From Symbiodinium natans (Eukaryota; Sar; Dinophyceae; Suessiales; Symbiodiniaceae): a stretch of DNA of 64,000 bases. The notes beneath the pieces were generated by a model. The model worked only from the letters and a program-made list of their open reading frames with translations. It was not told the DNA's origin and did no database searches. The stretch lies in the NCBI GenBank assembly GCA_905221605.1, contig CAJNDS010002113.1, positions 281,001-345,000 on the forward strand, given 5' to 3'. Position numbers and translations under genes: made by a program. Position 1 is the first letter of the stretch. Each line of letters begins with the position of its first letter. Below, one piece after another: positions 43,056 through 53,696 of this stretch.

Positions 43056-43959
43056 GCCCTGCCCAGCTCCGCGCCCAATCGTGCCGCCAAGCTGCCAGCG
43101 GTGAGGAGCGGGGTGAGGTTGTAGAAGCAACAGAACCTTCGGGTTTAGGGGTTTAGGGTTTAGGGGTCTAGGGTTTCGGGTTTAGGATTCAGGTTTAGGG
43201 TTTAGAGCTCGGAGTTTAGGTTTAGGGTTTAGGGCTTAGGTTTAGGGTTTAGAGCTCGGGGTTTAGGGTTTCGGGTTAGAGCTTGAGGTTTTTGGGGGAT
43301 GATGACCCCCACCCCCCAATGCCAAAAATGAGGGACCTTTTAAGGGAACTTACTAGGTTCTGTTTTTACTACATGATTTGTTTCTTTCACACGCACATGA
43401 GCCTGAAGCCCTAAATCCTTAACCCTCAGCGCAAAGAAATCCTATTAAAAAGATACCGGCAACTCTGCGGTGCAGTTGATGCCAGGTTGTTTAGGGTTTA
43501 GGGCTTAGGTTTTTGGGGCTTAGGAGAGTTTGCTCAAAAGAGCAAGAGAGGCCCGGGCCTCAAGTTCTGCCGCTGCAAGCGGCCACGCCTGTTCTTAGGG
43601 TTTAGGGTTTGTAAGGTTCAGGGTTTAGGGTTTAGGGTTTCGGGTTTAGGGTTTAGGGTTTAGGGCCTTGCACAGCAGAGGGACCTCTAAGTTGTGGGTC
43701 CGCGATTGCCGCGCCCCACGACATCCCGCGACCCTTTTTGCTTTCAGACTTTCCAGCATCGGCCGATCCACAGCTGCACACCAACAGGCATGGTAGGACC
43801 CATTTGGAGACAAGAGGCTCGGAAGTGCCAGGAAAGATCCGCTGGATGAAGCCCACACTTGCCTCAAGAGGTTGGCGTTTCGCAGACTTGGGGGGGGGGG
43901 GGCATCTCAGCACCCGCAGCACTCGATTTTTAGGCCTCTTTCCCTCGTGGTTGGGCTGA
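43056..43959 (+). CDS. Predicted four-exon gene ending in TGA, unknown
   Basis: Exons 43056-43100 (ALPSSAPNRAAKLPA, donor GTGAGG), 43430-43485 (RKEILLKRYRQLCGAVDA), 43547-43590 (EARASSSAAASGHA, donor T|GTTCTTAGGG) and 43748-43959 (after TTTGCTTTCAG; FPASADPQLHTNRHGRTHLE) agree in phase, 119 codons. The last exon crosses a 12-G run (four glycines), so its distal frame depends on run length. Start not found. Basic and Ala/Ser-rich; no family. Confidence 0.48.
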
Positions 43960-43993
43960 AAGGCGAACGGGTCAAAGCAACACTCTGTGAGCC

Positions 43994-46449
43994 ATGTCGT
44001 ACAAGGGCAACAAGAAATGGCCGGGGATGGCCGGGAGCCAAGAGGGTTTAGGGTGTAGGGCTCCATATGGCTTACTCGCATGGCTCCTAAACCCTAAACC
44101 CTAAACCCTAAGCCTTAAACCCTAAACCCTACACCCTAAACCCTAAACCCTAAGCCCTAAACCCTAAACCATAGCTTCAGAGGGTATCGTGGTCTATGCT
44201 CTCAATGTTAGGGTTTGTCTGGGGAGCCTTGAGCCTGGTAGGCGCGAATCGCATGACTCTGATATGATGGAATCTAACCTTCGGGGCTAGGGTTAGGTTC
44301 TCTTTTGCCCTTGTCGATTTTTTCCCCCTAGGTCTCTGTTGAATGTCAAAGGGAGCCCTATACAGTTAGGGTTTAGGGTTTAGGGTTTTGGGTTTGGGGA
44401 TTGGGGTTGGGGTTCAAGGTTGAGGGGAGTTATCCCTAAGCCTGCATCCTTAAAGCCCAGGAACCCTGTTATTGCTGTTGTACTTGTTATTGTTATTGTG
44501 ATTGTGAGTGTGAGTGTTATTGTTATTGTGATTGTGATTGTTATTGTTATTGTTATTGTTTTTGTTATTGTTATTGCTATTGTTATTGTTATTGTTAGTG
44601 TTGTTATTGTCATTATTATTATTATTGTTATGATTATTATTAGGCCCACAAAAGGCATGCCTGTCGGCTCCAGGGCATGCGCTGCTGTTGACCTCATCCC
44701 TCATCGGGTTTCTTGACCCTAAGCCCGAGCACCCTAAAGCCTGCACCCCGAATTAACCCCAAACCCGGCCACAACCGTAAAACCTTACCCCCTCAACCCT
44801 AAACCCTAAACCCTAAACCCTAAACCCTAAACCCTAAACCCTAAACCCTAAACCCTAAACCCTAAACCCTAAACCCTAAACCCCAAACCCCAAACCCCAA
44901 ACATGGAGCTGGGTCGCTTTGCCACCACCACACTGGCCTTTGCCCTGGGTGCCCTTGTGGAGACTCGGATCTGCTTCTGGAGAGTTTAGGGTTTAGGGTT
45001 TAGGGTTTAGGGTTTAGGGTTTAGGGTTTAGGGTTTAGGGTTTGAGGGTTTGAGGGTGTGAGGGTTTGAGGGTTTGAGGGTTTGAGGGTGTGAGGGTTTG
45101 AGGGTTCGAGGGTTCAGGGTTGGGTTTGGGGCTTGAGGGTTTGAGGGTCCAGAGTTTGACAATTGAATGTTGAGGGTTTAGAGGATTTCTTGTGGTTTGG
45201 GGGTGTAGAGGGTTGAGGGTTGAGGAGTTTACCAGACCGTGTTCGAAAACATTTCGTATCTTCGGCGGGTGAGTCTTCACAAGAAGCTGGTACGTAACCC
45301 AAGGTGCCCCGAAGGTTCCCTACATACCTCACCCCCCCCTGCATCCAAACCCTAAACCCTAAACCCTAAACCCTAAACCCTAAACCCTAAACCCTAAACC
45401 CTAAACCCTAAACCCTAAACCCTAAACCCTAAACCCTAAACCCTAAACCCTAAAAACCCTAAACCCTAAACCCTAAACCCTAAACCTAAACCCTAAACCC
45501 TAAACCCTAAACCCTAAACCCTAAACCCCAACCCTTTTGACACCTCCCTGAAAAATGCATAGCTACCTCCTCCCCCCCCCCCCTCTTCTCGATGAACCCC
45601 CCCCTCCTCCTTTGACCGACCCTGTACACGAAGAGAGGCGCTGGTGTGCCAACCGAGTGCGCCGGGCGCAAGGAGGCTCGGCTCTGGAGATGCGTTCATG
45701 GCTTAGGAGCTTCTGTTGGGAGTTTTAGGGTTTGGGGTTTGGGTTTTTGGGGATTTTAGGGTTTGGGGTTTGGGTTTTTTTGGGGGGTTTTAGGGTTTAG
45801 GGTTTAGGTTTTTTGGGGGTTTTAGGGTTTAGGGCTTACGTTTTTTTGGGGGGGTTAGGGGTCAGGGTCTGGATTTAGGGGTTTCGGGGCTTGAGGGTTT
45901 CGGATTTGGGGGGGGGGGGTTTGCGGGGTTTGGGGTTTACGGTTTCAGGGCTTCAGGGTTTCAGGGTTGGGGGTGGGAGGCGTAAGGGCATAATCGTGCA
46001 GGGGGCAAGTTTTTGTGCACAAGTGCGGGCTATCACGGGGTGAAGGTCGTTTCGCGGTTTGGTTTGTTCAAGAGAGGTATGTAAGGTTTCATGCCATAGG
46101 TTGCCATCACTATCTGGGGTTGTGCCCATGCACTGTGGGAGGCTGGCGGACGTCTCTGGCTGGAGGCCTTCAGGGGTCAGGGGTTGGGGGAGGGGGGGGG
46201 GGGCACCTTCGTAAACCAGAAACGTGAGAAGGATGTACCAAGGCCTTCAGGGCAGTGAGGGCGCTCTTGCCATAAAGCCCGAAACCTTAATGGAGCCCCA
46301 AAAATCGCTCGGCAAAGCTGCCAACGAAGGAAGTTGGCCGTAAGAGCTGGTGACCGCCCCTGCTGGCCAGGGCCGCCGCGCCGGGGTACCTGGCGAATTT
46401 CGGCCTCTGGGCCGAGAGTGAGCTCTCGGACGCCTGGGCTGTAGTATGA
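43994..46449 (+). CDS. Predicted nine-exon complete gene (208 aa), unknown function
   Basis: ATG at 43994 (GAGCCATGTCG). Exons 43994-44045 (MSYKGNKKWPGMAGSQE), 44181-44206, 44332-44364 (VSVECQREPYT after TTTTTTCCCCCTAG), 44909-44983 (RFATTTLAFALGALVETRIC), 45236-45268 (TVFENISYLRR, GTGAGT), 45636-45721 (RRWCANRVRRAQGGSALEMR), 46002-46182 (KCGLSRGEGRFAVWFVQERY), 46278-46339 and 46371-46449 (AAAPGYLANFGLWAESELSD, TGA). All eight joins keep phase, 209 codons including stop. Exon 4 is hydrophobic and may be a membrane segment. Exon 5 could run to 45290 (second good donor). Exon 6 has another open frame. Large introns carry arrays and a (TTATTG)n tract; the last is 31 nt. No family recognised. Confidence 0.52.
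44460..44645. repeat. (TTATTG)n / (TTGTGA)n microsatellite
   Basis: Long irregular run of TTATTG, ATTGTG and ATTATT units. ORFs of Ile/Val or Asn are translated repeat. Intronic in the model 43994-46449. Confidence 0.93.
45040..45160. repeat. GGGTTTGA variant telomere-like block
   Basis: Units read GGGTTTGA and GGGTGTGA (eight bases), following a regular TTTAGGG run at 44984-45040. A period shift from seven to eight within one array. Confidence 0.85.
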
Positions 46450-46789
46450 TCATGGCACCGGTAGGAGTTTGCGATTGTTGTGATAGAATATGTCATTGTA
46501 GTACTATCATCATCGTATTACAACATCGGAGGATCGGGGTCGTTCAATCGAAACCTTGATATGCCCACGCCCTACACAAATTCGCATCTTACCTTCGGGA
46601 GCCTCCCAAAACTAGGGTTCCTCTTTCCCTCCCCCCTCCCCCCCAACAAGAAACCTGAGAGGTGGAATCCCTAAGCCCTTTAGGCCGTACAACCGTACAG
46701 TACAACCCTCAACCCTAAACCCTGAACACCCTAAACCCTAAACCCTAAAACCTGAAGCTCCCTGAGCCCCAAACCCCAAAATCCTGAAG
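46450..46789. other. Gap between genes
   Basis: AT-rich single-copy DNA from 46470 to 46540, then CT-rich sequence (TTTCCCTCCCCCCTCCCCCC) and a short array. No exon. May hold the 3' flank of the preceding gene. Confidence 0.5.
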
Positions 46790-46863
46790 GGCGCCCTCTT
46801 CGACTGCTTTCCCAGACCATACCCTAAGATTTCATTCGGCTGGAGACCCGACAAGAGCTTTAG
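46790..46863 (+). CDS. Predicted exon with GC donor
   Basis: After CCTGAAG the frame reads GALFDCFPRPYPKISFGWRP and ends at TTTAG|GCGTCA, a GC donor, in phase 2. Followed by a TTTAGGG array. Likely belongs with the following model, though the phases do not join. Confidence 0.42.
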
Positions 46864-47021
46864 GCGTCAAGAGTCTAGGAATTCAGGGTTTAGGGTTCCG
46901 GGTTAGGATTCAGGGTTCAGGGTTCAGGGTTCAGGGTTCAGGGTTTAGGGTTTAGGGTTTAGGGTTTAGGGTTTAGGGTTTAGAGGGTGAGTTGAGTCTT
47001 GGCCCCTCGAGAGCCTAGGAG

Positions 47022-47577
47022 GCGTTGACGGCCATTCAGGAGGAGCTGCACTCCCGGGGCAGTCCGAGGTGGGCTGATGCTTTAGGGTTTTGGGTTTCGG
47101 GTTTGGGTTTAGGGTTTAGGGTTTAGGGTTTAGGGTTTAGGGTTTAGGGTTTAGGGCTTAGGGCTTAGGGCTTAGGGCTTAGGGCTTAGGGCTTAGGGCT
47201 TGGGGCTTGGGGCTTCGGGTTTCGGGTTTCGGGCTTAGGGTGTATAGGGTTTAGGGCTCAGCTCGCAACGTCCCTTTCTAGGTGCATCCTGTCACAGGAT
47301 GACGCAAGAGCCGAATGCTGTTTCCTCATGCCGAAGTCTTCAGAAAGAGCCGGGGTCCAGTACGACCCTAAGCCCAAAACTCCTAAACCCCTAAACCCCT
47401 AAAGCCCTAAACCCCTAAACCCCTAAACCCTTAAATCCCTAAACCCCTTAACTCCCAAAAATGCCTCCCCTGGCACGCAGTCAAAGGCCCCTGCCCGGCG
47501 CCAGAGCCGCCGCCCCGGAGTCGAAATTCCAGTATGTCCGCAAGCACACCTATGCCACGGGGGATCCGAAGGCCTGA
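47022..47577 (+). CDS. Predicted three-exon 3' part ending in TGA
   Basis: Exons 47022-47068 (ALTAIQEELHSRGSP, donor GTGGGC), 47282-47359 (after TTTCTAG; ILSQDDARAECCFLMPKSSE, donor GTACGA) and 47481-47577 (AAAPESKFQYVRKHTYATGD, TGA at 47575) keep phase, 74 codons. The intron at 47069 carries TTTAGGG, then seven TTAGGGC units. Function unknown. Confidence 0.45.
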
Positions 47578-47589
47578 ATAGGGTTCCTT

Positions 47590-48117
47590 TCGATCCTAAA
47601 CACTAAGCCCTAAACCCTAAGCCCTAAACCCTAAACCCTAGACCCTATACCCTAAACCCTAAACTCTAAACCCTAAACCCTAAACCCTAAGCCCTAAGCC
47701 CGAAACCCTAAACCCGAGACTCCCCCCAAACTTGGCGTAGATCGTCCCTCAGCCCTAAGCTTCCTTAAAGGTCTCTTTAAATCTGAAACGAGGGGTTTAG
47801 GGTTTAGGGTTTAGGGTTTAGGGTTTGGGGTTTAGGGTTTGGGGTTTAGGGTTTAGGGTGTAGGGCTTGCGGGAGTTTAGGTGTTAGGTTTACAGCCTGC
47901 GGAGTTTAGGGGGGTTTAGGGTAGTTTTGTAAATGCTTAGGTTTTGGGGGGTTGAGTCAGGGAAGTCTCGGGGGCTTCGGGGATAAGGCTTCGGGAAGTG
48001 TACGGGGGGGTTTTGGGAAGCCAAGGTTCAGGACCTTCGTGGGTTTAGGGGTTGAGCCTGGGGGGTTTAGGGTTTAGGGTTTCAGCCCGTTGTTTTAGGC
48101 TACTCCCTTTCCATAAG
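47590..48117. other. Array-rich intergenic stretch
   Basis: CCCTAAA to 47715, TTTAGGG from 47794 to 47870, then degenerate G-rich repeats to 48090. No exon supported apart from a doubtful short island near 47741-47769. The next ATG is at 48118. Confidence 0.55.
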
Positions 48118-49288
48118 ATGGGCCGACCGACCATGCCCCTTTCAAACTTCGAATTCAGAGCTTCGTGTGCTGTCTGACATATTCCCCCAGCAGATCATTC
48201 CCCCCCACCCATCACCCAAGAATCGATCAACGTTAATCAGATTCTAGGGTCCCAGTGTTTAGGGTCTCTAGAGGTTTGTAGACTTCAAACCGGCAAGAGG
48301 CCAGACCCCAAAGCCCTCCCTTGCCTGGGTGAGTGCGAGGCAGCTGCCTACTTCGTTGCCAGCCACCCGGTAGCCAAAGGCTTGGCTTGGAGGAGTTTGG
48401 GGGTTTACGGGTTGAGGGTGTAGGGGGCTGTCGGAGGGAGGAACTTAGGAGTTCAAAGGCGCCAGGTGTGCCCACGAAGCCCAATATCCGACATCCACTG
48501 CGTAAGGAGGACGCCGAAACTCGGAGCCAGGATTCCTGTAATTGTAGTGTGAGGAAGAGTCCCTACTCTACTTGGGGGGTGCTGGGTTGCCTGGGCCAAG
48601 TCTACGGGGATTTTTTCTTGCATGTGGGGGTTGCGCGGTCAATCCAAAACGGCTTCGTTGACGTATGTGCCTTCAACACCCCAAACACAGCGAGGCCAAT
48701 GCCCTCTTATCTCCTCGAACTAGATCGGGGTCTCACGAAGGTTGGGCTCTCAGAGGCCTTTAAAGAAGGTCTTGCAAGCCCTCTAGGCCCAAAAAAGCCG
48801 AGGCTACTTCGGCGGTTGGTGTAACCACGAGCCGGGTCACGGCAAGCAGCACACGCACTGCAACAACACTGCCTACGAGGAGGGACCCCATGGACCTTGC
48901 GAGACATGGAGTTTCGTTTTGAGGTGATGTTGGGAGTGGCCGGCAAGCCGATTGCACCCCGAATGTCCAAGACCAGAGCACTCGGCTCGCTTAGGGATTC
49001 GGGAGGCTTGGTGGTCAAGTGCCCAGTCCCAAAACCCCCGAACCCAGAGGTTTTCTTTGCAGACAGGCTAGGACTTCCCAAGCTGCTGCTGAGCCTCTCT
49101 TGCAAGCTTCATCGCCAATACCCCCACAAACCCTTGAAATCCCCGAACCTGACGCGCGCTCGCGCGAAGCCCTGATTCTCTTCGGTCTGGGTTTCTTGGG
49201 CTTCTCAGCCCTAAAAAGCTTGACAACCAAGCCCAACGGCCCTCTTCCCCTCCTCCTCCTTCTTCATTGTCGCACGGCGAATCGGTGA
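48118..49288 (+). CDS. Predicted seven-exon complete gene (251 aa), Cys/His-rich with C-terminal hydrophobic segment
   Basis: ATG at 48118. Exons 48118-48171 (MGRPTMPLSNFEFRASCA), 48282-48328 (TSNRQEARPQSPPLP, donor GTGAGT), 48466-48501 (CAHEAQYPTST, donor GTAAGG), 48527-48729 (VYGDFFLHVGVARSIQNGF), 48803-48910 (YFGGWCNHEPGHGKQHTHC), 48937-49018 (AGKPIAPRMSKTRALGSLR) and 49063-49288 (ALILFGLGFLGFSALKSL then TGA). Phase is kept through six joins, 252 codons. Introns are 110, 137, 25, 73, 26 and 44 nt. Exon 5 has a dense Cys/His cluster that could bind metal; exon 7 has a hydrophobic span like a tail anchor. No family recognised. The 25/26-nt introns need RNA evidence. Confidence 0.52.
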
Positions 49289-49343
49289 CGTCAACTGACG
49301 AGGCCCGCAAGCCCTCAGCCACCCTTTCGCAACAATCAAGGCA

Positions 49344-50630
49344 ATGCCAAAGCTGCAGAGTCGTGGTAGAGAATACCCCAGCTTAGGGTTCTCGATGCCT
49401 CCCGTGTCCACGAACCAGTGGAGGGATGACGGACCCCCCCTCCCCACACTCCGCTGTCAACGTAGGAGCCCCGAAGCTCAGCTCGACGCCTGGGCACAAG
49501 GGTTTAGGGGTTTGAGGGTCTGGGCTTCAGGAGCTCCATTAGCCCCTGAATACTAAATCATTATGGGTCTTAGGGTTTAGGGGTTTTAGGGTCTAGGGTT
49601 CAGCGGTTCCATAAGCCCTTAAATCCTAAATCTCTTAGGCCCTCAGGGTTGCTTTTGGGGGAACGAGGGTCGCGGAGGACCAGCCCGTGACGTGGAACGC
49701 CTACTTCCCCACAACCCCGGCACCTCGGTCTGCTGTCCAGAGGGAACGTCGCTTTCGACGCCGGGGGTTTGGGGTTTTAGGGTTTAGGGTTTAGGGTTCC
49801 CCCTCCCCCCACACCTCCTGCACAAACACCTCCTGCACAAATACTTGCGGCTTCTTTCAGGGCCGGCAAAAAACTTTAACCAGCAGGCGCGCCGGGGGGT
49901 TTGCTAGGGGATGGGCATTCGGGGGTCCCTCGAATCGAGGTAGCAAGACATGAGTGTTGGCGCCCAGCAGCCAAGGAGCAGCCGCTTGGATTCTCGTGTC
50001 CCGGCGTCAGGAAGACACTTCCAGCATGCTAAACACGAAGATTGTGGGCGCTGTGCGTGGTGGTGGGTGGGGGGGGGGGGAAGGAGGATTTGGAATGGAT
50101 CCCTATAACCGAAGTATGTGCCCCTTCAAGCACCAAGCAATTCTGAGTAAACAGACCCCCCACCACCCAACGATTTTCCCTTACTTCATGGTCACTTCTG
50201 TGAGTTATGGTCCCATTTTGGGGTCGCGGCCCCTGATATTTAGGTAGAGAACTCACCATAAAGCCACTACCAGACAAAACGGGGTACCCCCAATCCTCTG
50301 AAGCCCACGCACCCCCTGTCCCCACAGCCCACAACCCTCGGGTTTAGGGTTCAGGGTCTAGGTAGAAGCCCTACGCGCGAAATCCTCGGCCTTCAGCCCA
50401 CGTGCTGGCTGGGAAAGTGTCTTCGGGGCAGGTTCAAGTTCAGCTTTGGAGTTTCGGGGGTAGGCTGCAGGGTTTTGGGGTTTCACCTTGAACCCTGAGC
50501 CCAAGTGAGCGCCAAGTCCAAAAAGCCCCCCTCTGTTTCACCCAGGATCCATTTCGTAAAGAATCCCAACAAGCTCCCTGCGAAGGCACGAGGGTTTTGG
50601 GACTCGAGGGCACAACGAATCGCCTTCTGA
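49344..50630 (+). CDS. Predicted gene with start codon, unknown
   Basis: ATG at 49344 opens MPKLQSRGREYPSLGFSMPP; exon 1 ends at 49501 (donor GG|GTTTAGGGG). Exon 49668-49766 continues in phase (VAEDQPVTWNAYFPTTPAPR). A terminal exon 50546-50630 after TTTCACCCAG fits (IHFVKNPNKLPAKARGFWDS, TGA at 50628), giving 114 codons; its other frame is open too. Possible extra exons at 49861-49898 (PAKNFNQQARRG, after CTTCTTTCAG) and about 49954-50060 do not fit this phase chain, so the middle is unsettled. Confidence 0.4.
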
Positions 50631-50639
50631 GCAGCTCCC

Positions 50640-51598
50640 ATGCGAGATGATTCAAGGGCCTTGCATTTGTGGAGTCTCGGGGTCCTCTGCGTGGATGCTT
50701 GTTTGCTCAGGGTTTAGGGTTTAGGGTTTAGGGTTTAGGGTTTAGGCTTTAGGGTTTAGGGTTTCCCTACCAAGAGCCAGTTTCGGGTTTGGGGGTTCGG
50801 GGCCCCGGGAGCTTGGGTTTCGGTTTTGTTGGCAAGTACCTTGCATTGGCCCAGCGTTGAGCTGCCATTCTTTGTTCTGCAGGGGGCCGGGAAAGTTTAG
50901 CCTCTTTGTTGTTGGGGAAGAATAGCCCCCTAACCCCCTCCAGCTTAAACTTGGCCGTAAGCCCTTCACTTCATCACGAACACAGGCTCCGAAAGATTCC
51001 ACCTCTTGAGGAAGGAACGGGCCTAGGGCTGGGGGCAAGGGGGAGGGGGCAGGTCGCATGATTCACCCTCAAACCCTGATGAAACCCTTCAAACCACCAG
51101 TCCCAAATCCTCCGATCCTGAAACCCCAAACTCCAAACCCTCAGAAACCCTAAGTGCCCTAAACCCTAAACCCTAAACCCTAAACCCTAAACCCTAAACC
51201 CTAAACCCTAAACCCTAAACCCTAAACCCTAAACCCTAAACCCTAAACCCTAAACCCTAAACCCGAACCCTAACCCCTTTCAACTCAGAGCCTCTCAACC
51301 TCAAACCCCCTCACCAACGTCGAAGCCCTGAAGCCTCAAGCCCCTCCGTCCCCAACCCCTTGAACCCGCAAATCCCTTACCAAGCCCTTTTGCGCCCAAA
51401 CCGCTCAGTACCTGTCATACACCCAAAAACCCTTAAGCCCCAAAACGCGAAGCCCAAACCCTAAACCCGCAAACCTCTAAACCCCAAAACCCTAACCCCC
51501 CAAACCCCAAAACCCTAAACCCCCAAACCCCTAAACCCTAAACCCCGAACCCTAAACCCCGCTTGATCCCCCTTAGCCCTCGAAGAAAGCCCGGGCAG
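50640..51598. other. Array-rich gap with doubtful micro-exons
   Basis: TTTAGGG at 50709-50765, G-rich sequence, then two tiny islands: 50944-50956 (LKLG, donor GTAAGC) and 50986-51026 (SERFHLLRKERA, TAG), split by 29 nt. A long CCCTAAA array (51161-51262) and its decay products extend to about 51560. The micro-exons are too short to trust. Confidence 0.4.
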
Positions 51599-52561
51599 AG
51601 CTTCCAGGCACCCATGAACGAGACGGAGCTTGGGCTGATGGTGGAAAAGCCGCTGGGCCTGGGCAGCTTAAGGGGATTGAAGCTTAGCTGGGGTTTAGGG
51701 TTTAGGGTTTAGGGTCTAGGGTCTAGGGTCTAGGGTGTAGGGTGTAGGGTGTAAGGTGAAGGCCGAACGCCAGATCGCGAAGCCCTAAACCTTAAGCTTG
51801 CCAGCACGGGTAGCAGGTAGCCCTAAACCCTAAACCCTAAACCCTAAACCCTAAACCCTAAACCCTAAACCCTAAACCCTAAACCCTAAACCCTAAACCC
51901 TAAACCCTAAACCCTAAACCCCAAACCCCAAAACCCAAACCCTAAGCCCTAAACCCTAAACCCGCAAACCGCCAAGCTTCGCCCAAAGGGGTGGGTGACT
52001 GCAGCGTGGTAGCGGGGGGCGATTCCTCTCTCCCAGGTGGCGAGGCAATTTCAGCAAGACGGGACGATTCGATCAGCACCCCGGCAGGTTACCCTAAGCC
52101 TTGCAAATAACCCCACATAAAGGACATAGTTTTTCTTGTCGGGTTATGAAGGGATTACCATGTTTCTTTTTGGAATTTCTTAAGCACATAGTAGACAATT
52201 AGGTGCCTAAGCACGCCCTGCTAGGGTTCAGAGCACAGGTTTCAGAGGTTGGGGGGCTTCGTAAGCACAAACTAGTCAACAGGAACCCGAAGGCCCTAAA
52301 CCCCAAGTCGCACAAACTAGGGCATCAGCAACTCTAAAACCACACGCGCCAACTCCCCAACTCCAAGCCCGAAAAATATATCTATACAGGCATCCGAACC
52401 CCAGTCGCTGTGCCATAAACGAAGCGATCTTTGTGGGTTCCAAGCGGTCAGCTCTTGCAAGTCAACCCCGGAGACATTGTACCCCATTCAAGCAAAGGCC
52501 CCCTTGGGCAAGCGTCGTCATAGGGCAGTATTCCCCAAACAGCGCTTGTAGCCTGGGGTAA
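51599..52561 (+). CDS. Predicted five-exon gene ending in TAA, unknown
   Basis: Exons 51599-51692 (NETELGLMVEKPLGLGSLRG), 51977-51990 (14-nt micro-exon, SPKG), 52037-52087 (after CTCTCTCCCAG; VARQFQQDGTIRSAPRQ), 52405-52460 (SLCHKRSDLCGFQAVSSC) and 52498-52561 (PPWASVVIGQYSPNSACSLG, TAA at 52559) agree in phase, 93 codons. The first intron has TTTAGGG then CCCTAAA; introns 2 and 4 are 46 and 37 nt. The micro-exon is the weakest link. A further open frame, 52567-52791 (MCWRCRGRSCLGPRAHASRE), follows and is unassigned. Confidence 0.43.
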
Positions 52562-52853
52562 CTTACGTGGGGGAAAGGGGTGGCGGAATTATCAACGCCC
52601 GCGACGTGCCCACTTGCAAAGGGGGTCCTCGTAACTCGATGACCTGCTCGGGATTCGCTCTGGGCATGTGTTGGCGTTGCAGGGGTCGTTCTTGCCTTGG
52701 TCCCCGTGCACATGCCTCTCGTGAAGTGCAAATCAGAATAAATCGCAGCAATCATAGCCAGTTCGAAGCCGAAGGCATACAGTACTGGTAGTGATAATCA
52801 TGATGATCTATTGGGGTTGAAATAAACCCTAAACCCTAAACTGCTTCCTCAAG

Positions 52854-53352
52854 GTTCATGGACAGCCATCTCGGGCTGGTCTTCGACACGCTGGACCCGT
52901 GCCCGGAACCGCACGTCTGAGGTCCAAGGTCTAGGGTTAGGGTTTAGGGTTTAGGGTTTAAGGCTGGGGTTTAGGGTTTGGCGTTTAGGGTTTAGGGTTT
53001 TGAGAGTTCGGGGGTTGGGGGGATTCAGGGTTTATGGCTAAGGGCGGGCGCCCCCAAGAACATGGCAGCCCGGAAGCAGGGTTTGGCGGTTCAATGGGTT
53101 CTACTCGGAGGTTCAGAACTACTTAGTTATAAGCCTGCTTGCGATCTACTTAGAGGATTCAGGGGGTGCTTTTCAGTACAGCTCTACTTGGGCTTACAAG
53201 TACCCTAAACCTCCAAGTCTACCCCCTAAACCCTGAGTCACAAGGGGGCCGACCAGCAGAGGCTTGTCGAGAAGTGGCAGCGGGACGGGGTGCCCTTCAT
53301 CTGCCGCGGCCCGGACATGACCCTTCAAAGGGATGAAGACTCGTACTCCTGA
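52854..53352 (+). CDS. Predicted three-exon gene 3' part ending in TGA
   Basis: Exons 52854-52914 (FMDSHLGLVFDTLDPCPEPH), 53059-53088 (NMAARKQGLA) and 53245-53352 (QRLVEKWQRDGVPFICRGPD, TGA at 53350) agree in phase, 66 codons after a split codon. TTTAGGG follows exon 1; the second intron contains a TIR element with hardly any array. The terminal exon has a strongly protein-like helical start. Function unknown. Confidence 0.48.
53101..53222. mobile_element. TIR element family C, copy 1 (~122 bp)
   Basis: Left CTACTCGGAGGTTCAGAACT and right AGTACCCTAAACCTCCAAGT are inverted. Related to the larger element at 59581-59803 (shared TGGAGGTTCA and ACCTCCAAGT ends). Lies in an intron of the preceding model. 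Confidence 0.8.
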
Positions 53353-53459
53353 GGGTTGTTGCCCCCTACAGGTTTCTTTAATATACTCCCAAAATGGCCC
53401 TTTTATTCCCTTGGGAATCCTTGAAAATGGGTCCCCCAAAACGCAAGGGCCCTGACGTT

Positions 53460-53593
53460 AAGCGGTATAAGGAGGGACCCCTAGAAGGGACCCTTGATCT
53501 TATTCCCCTACCTTATATGGTCCCTACATGCCCCCAAATGACCCCCTAAAGAGCCCCTAAGGTCCCTTATAAGGGCCCCTCCTTTAGGCGCTT
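53460..53593. mobile_element. TIR element, singleton (~134 bp)
   Basis: Left AAGCGGTATAAGGAGGGACC and right GGGCCCCTCCTTTAGGCGCTT are imperfect inverted copies, as are the inner AGAAGGGACC and GGTCCCTTAT. C-rich core with ACCCCCTAAAG. No ORF. Confidence 0.78.
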
Positions 53594-53696
53594 GATCTCA
53601 GATGTTGGCTCACAAGGTTTCAAGGAGGGACCGGGGTTTCGGTTTTGTCGGGTTAGTTTTCTTAAAGGTTACTGTGGCATATGAAGGCCTCAATCG

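Noticed and set aside
52462-52755. Minus-strand 97-codon ORF
   Set aside because: Overlaps the phase-consistent + strand terminal exon at 52498-52561; no supporting splice structure.
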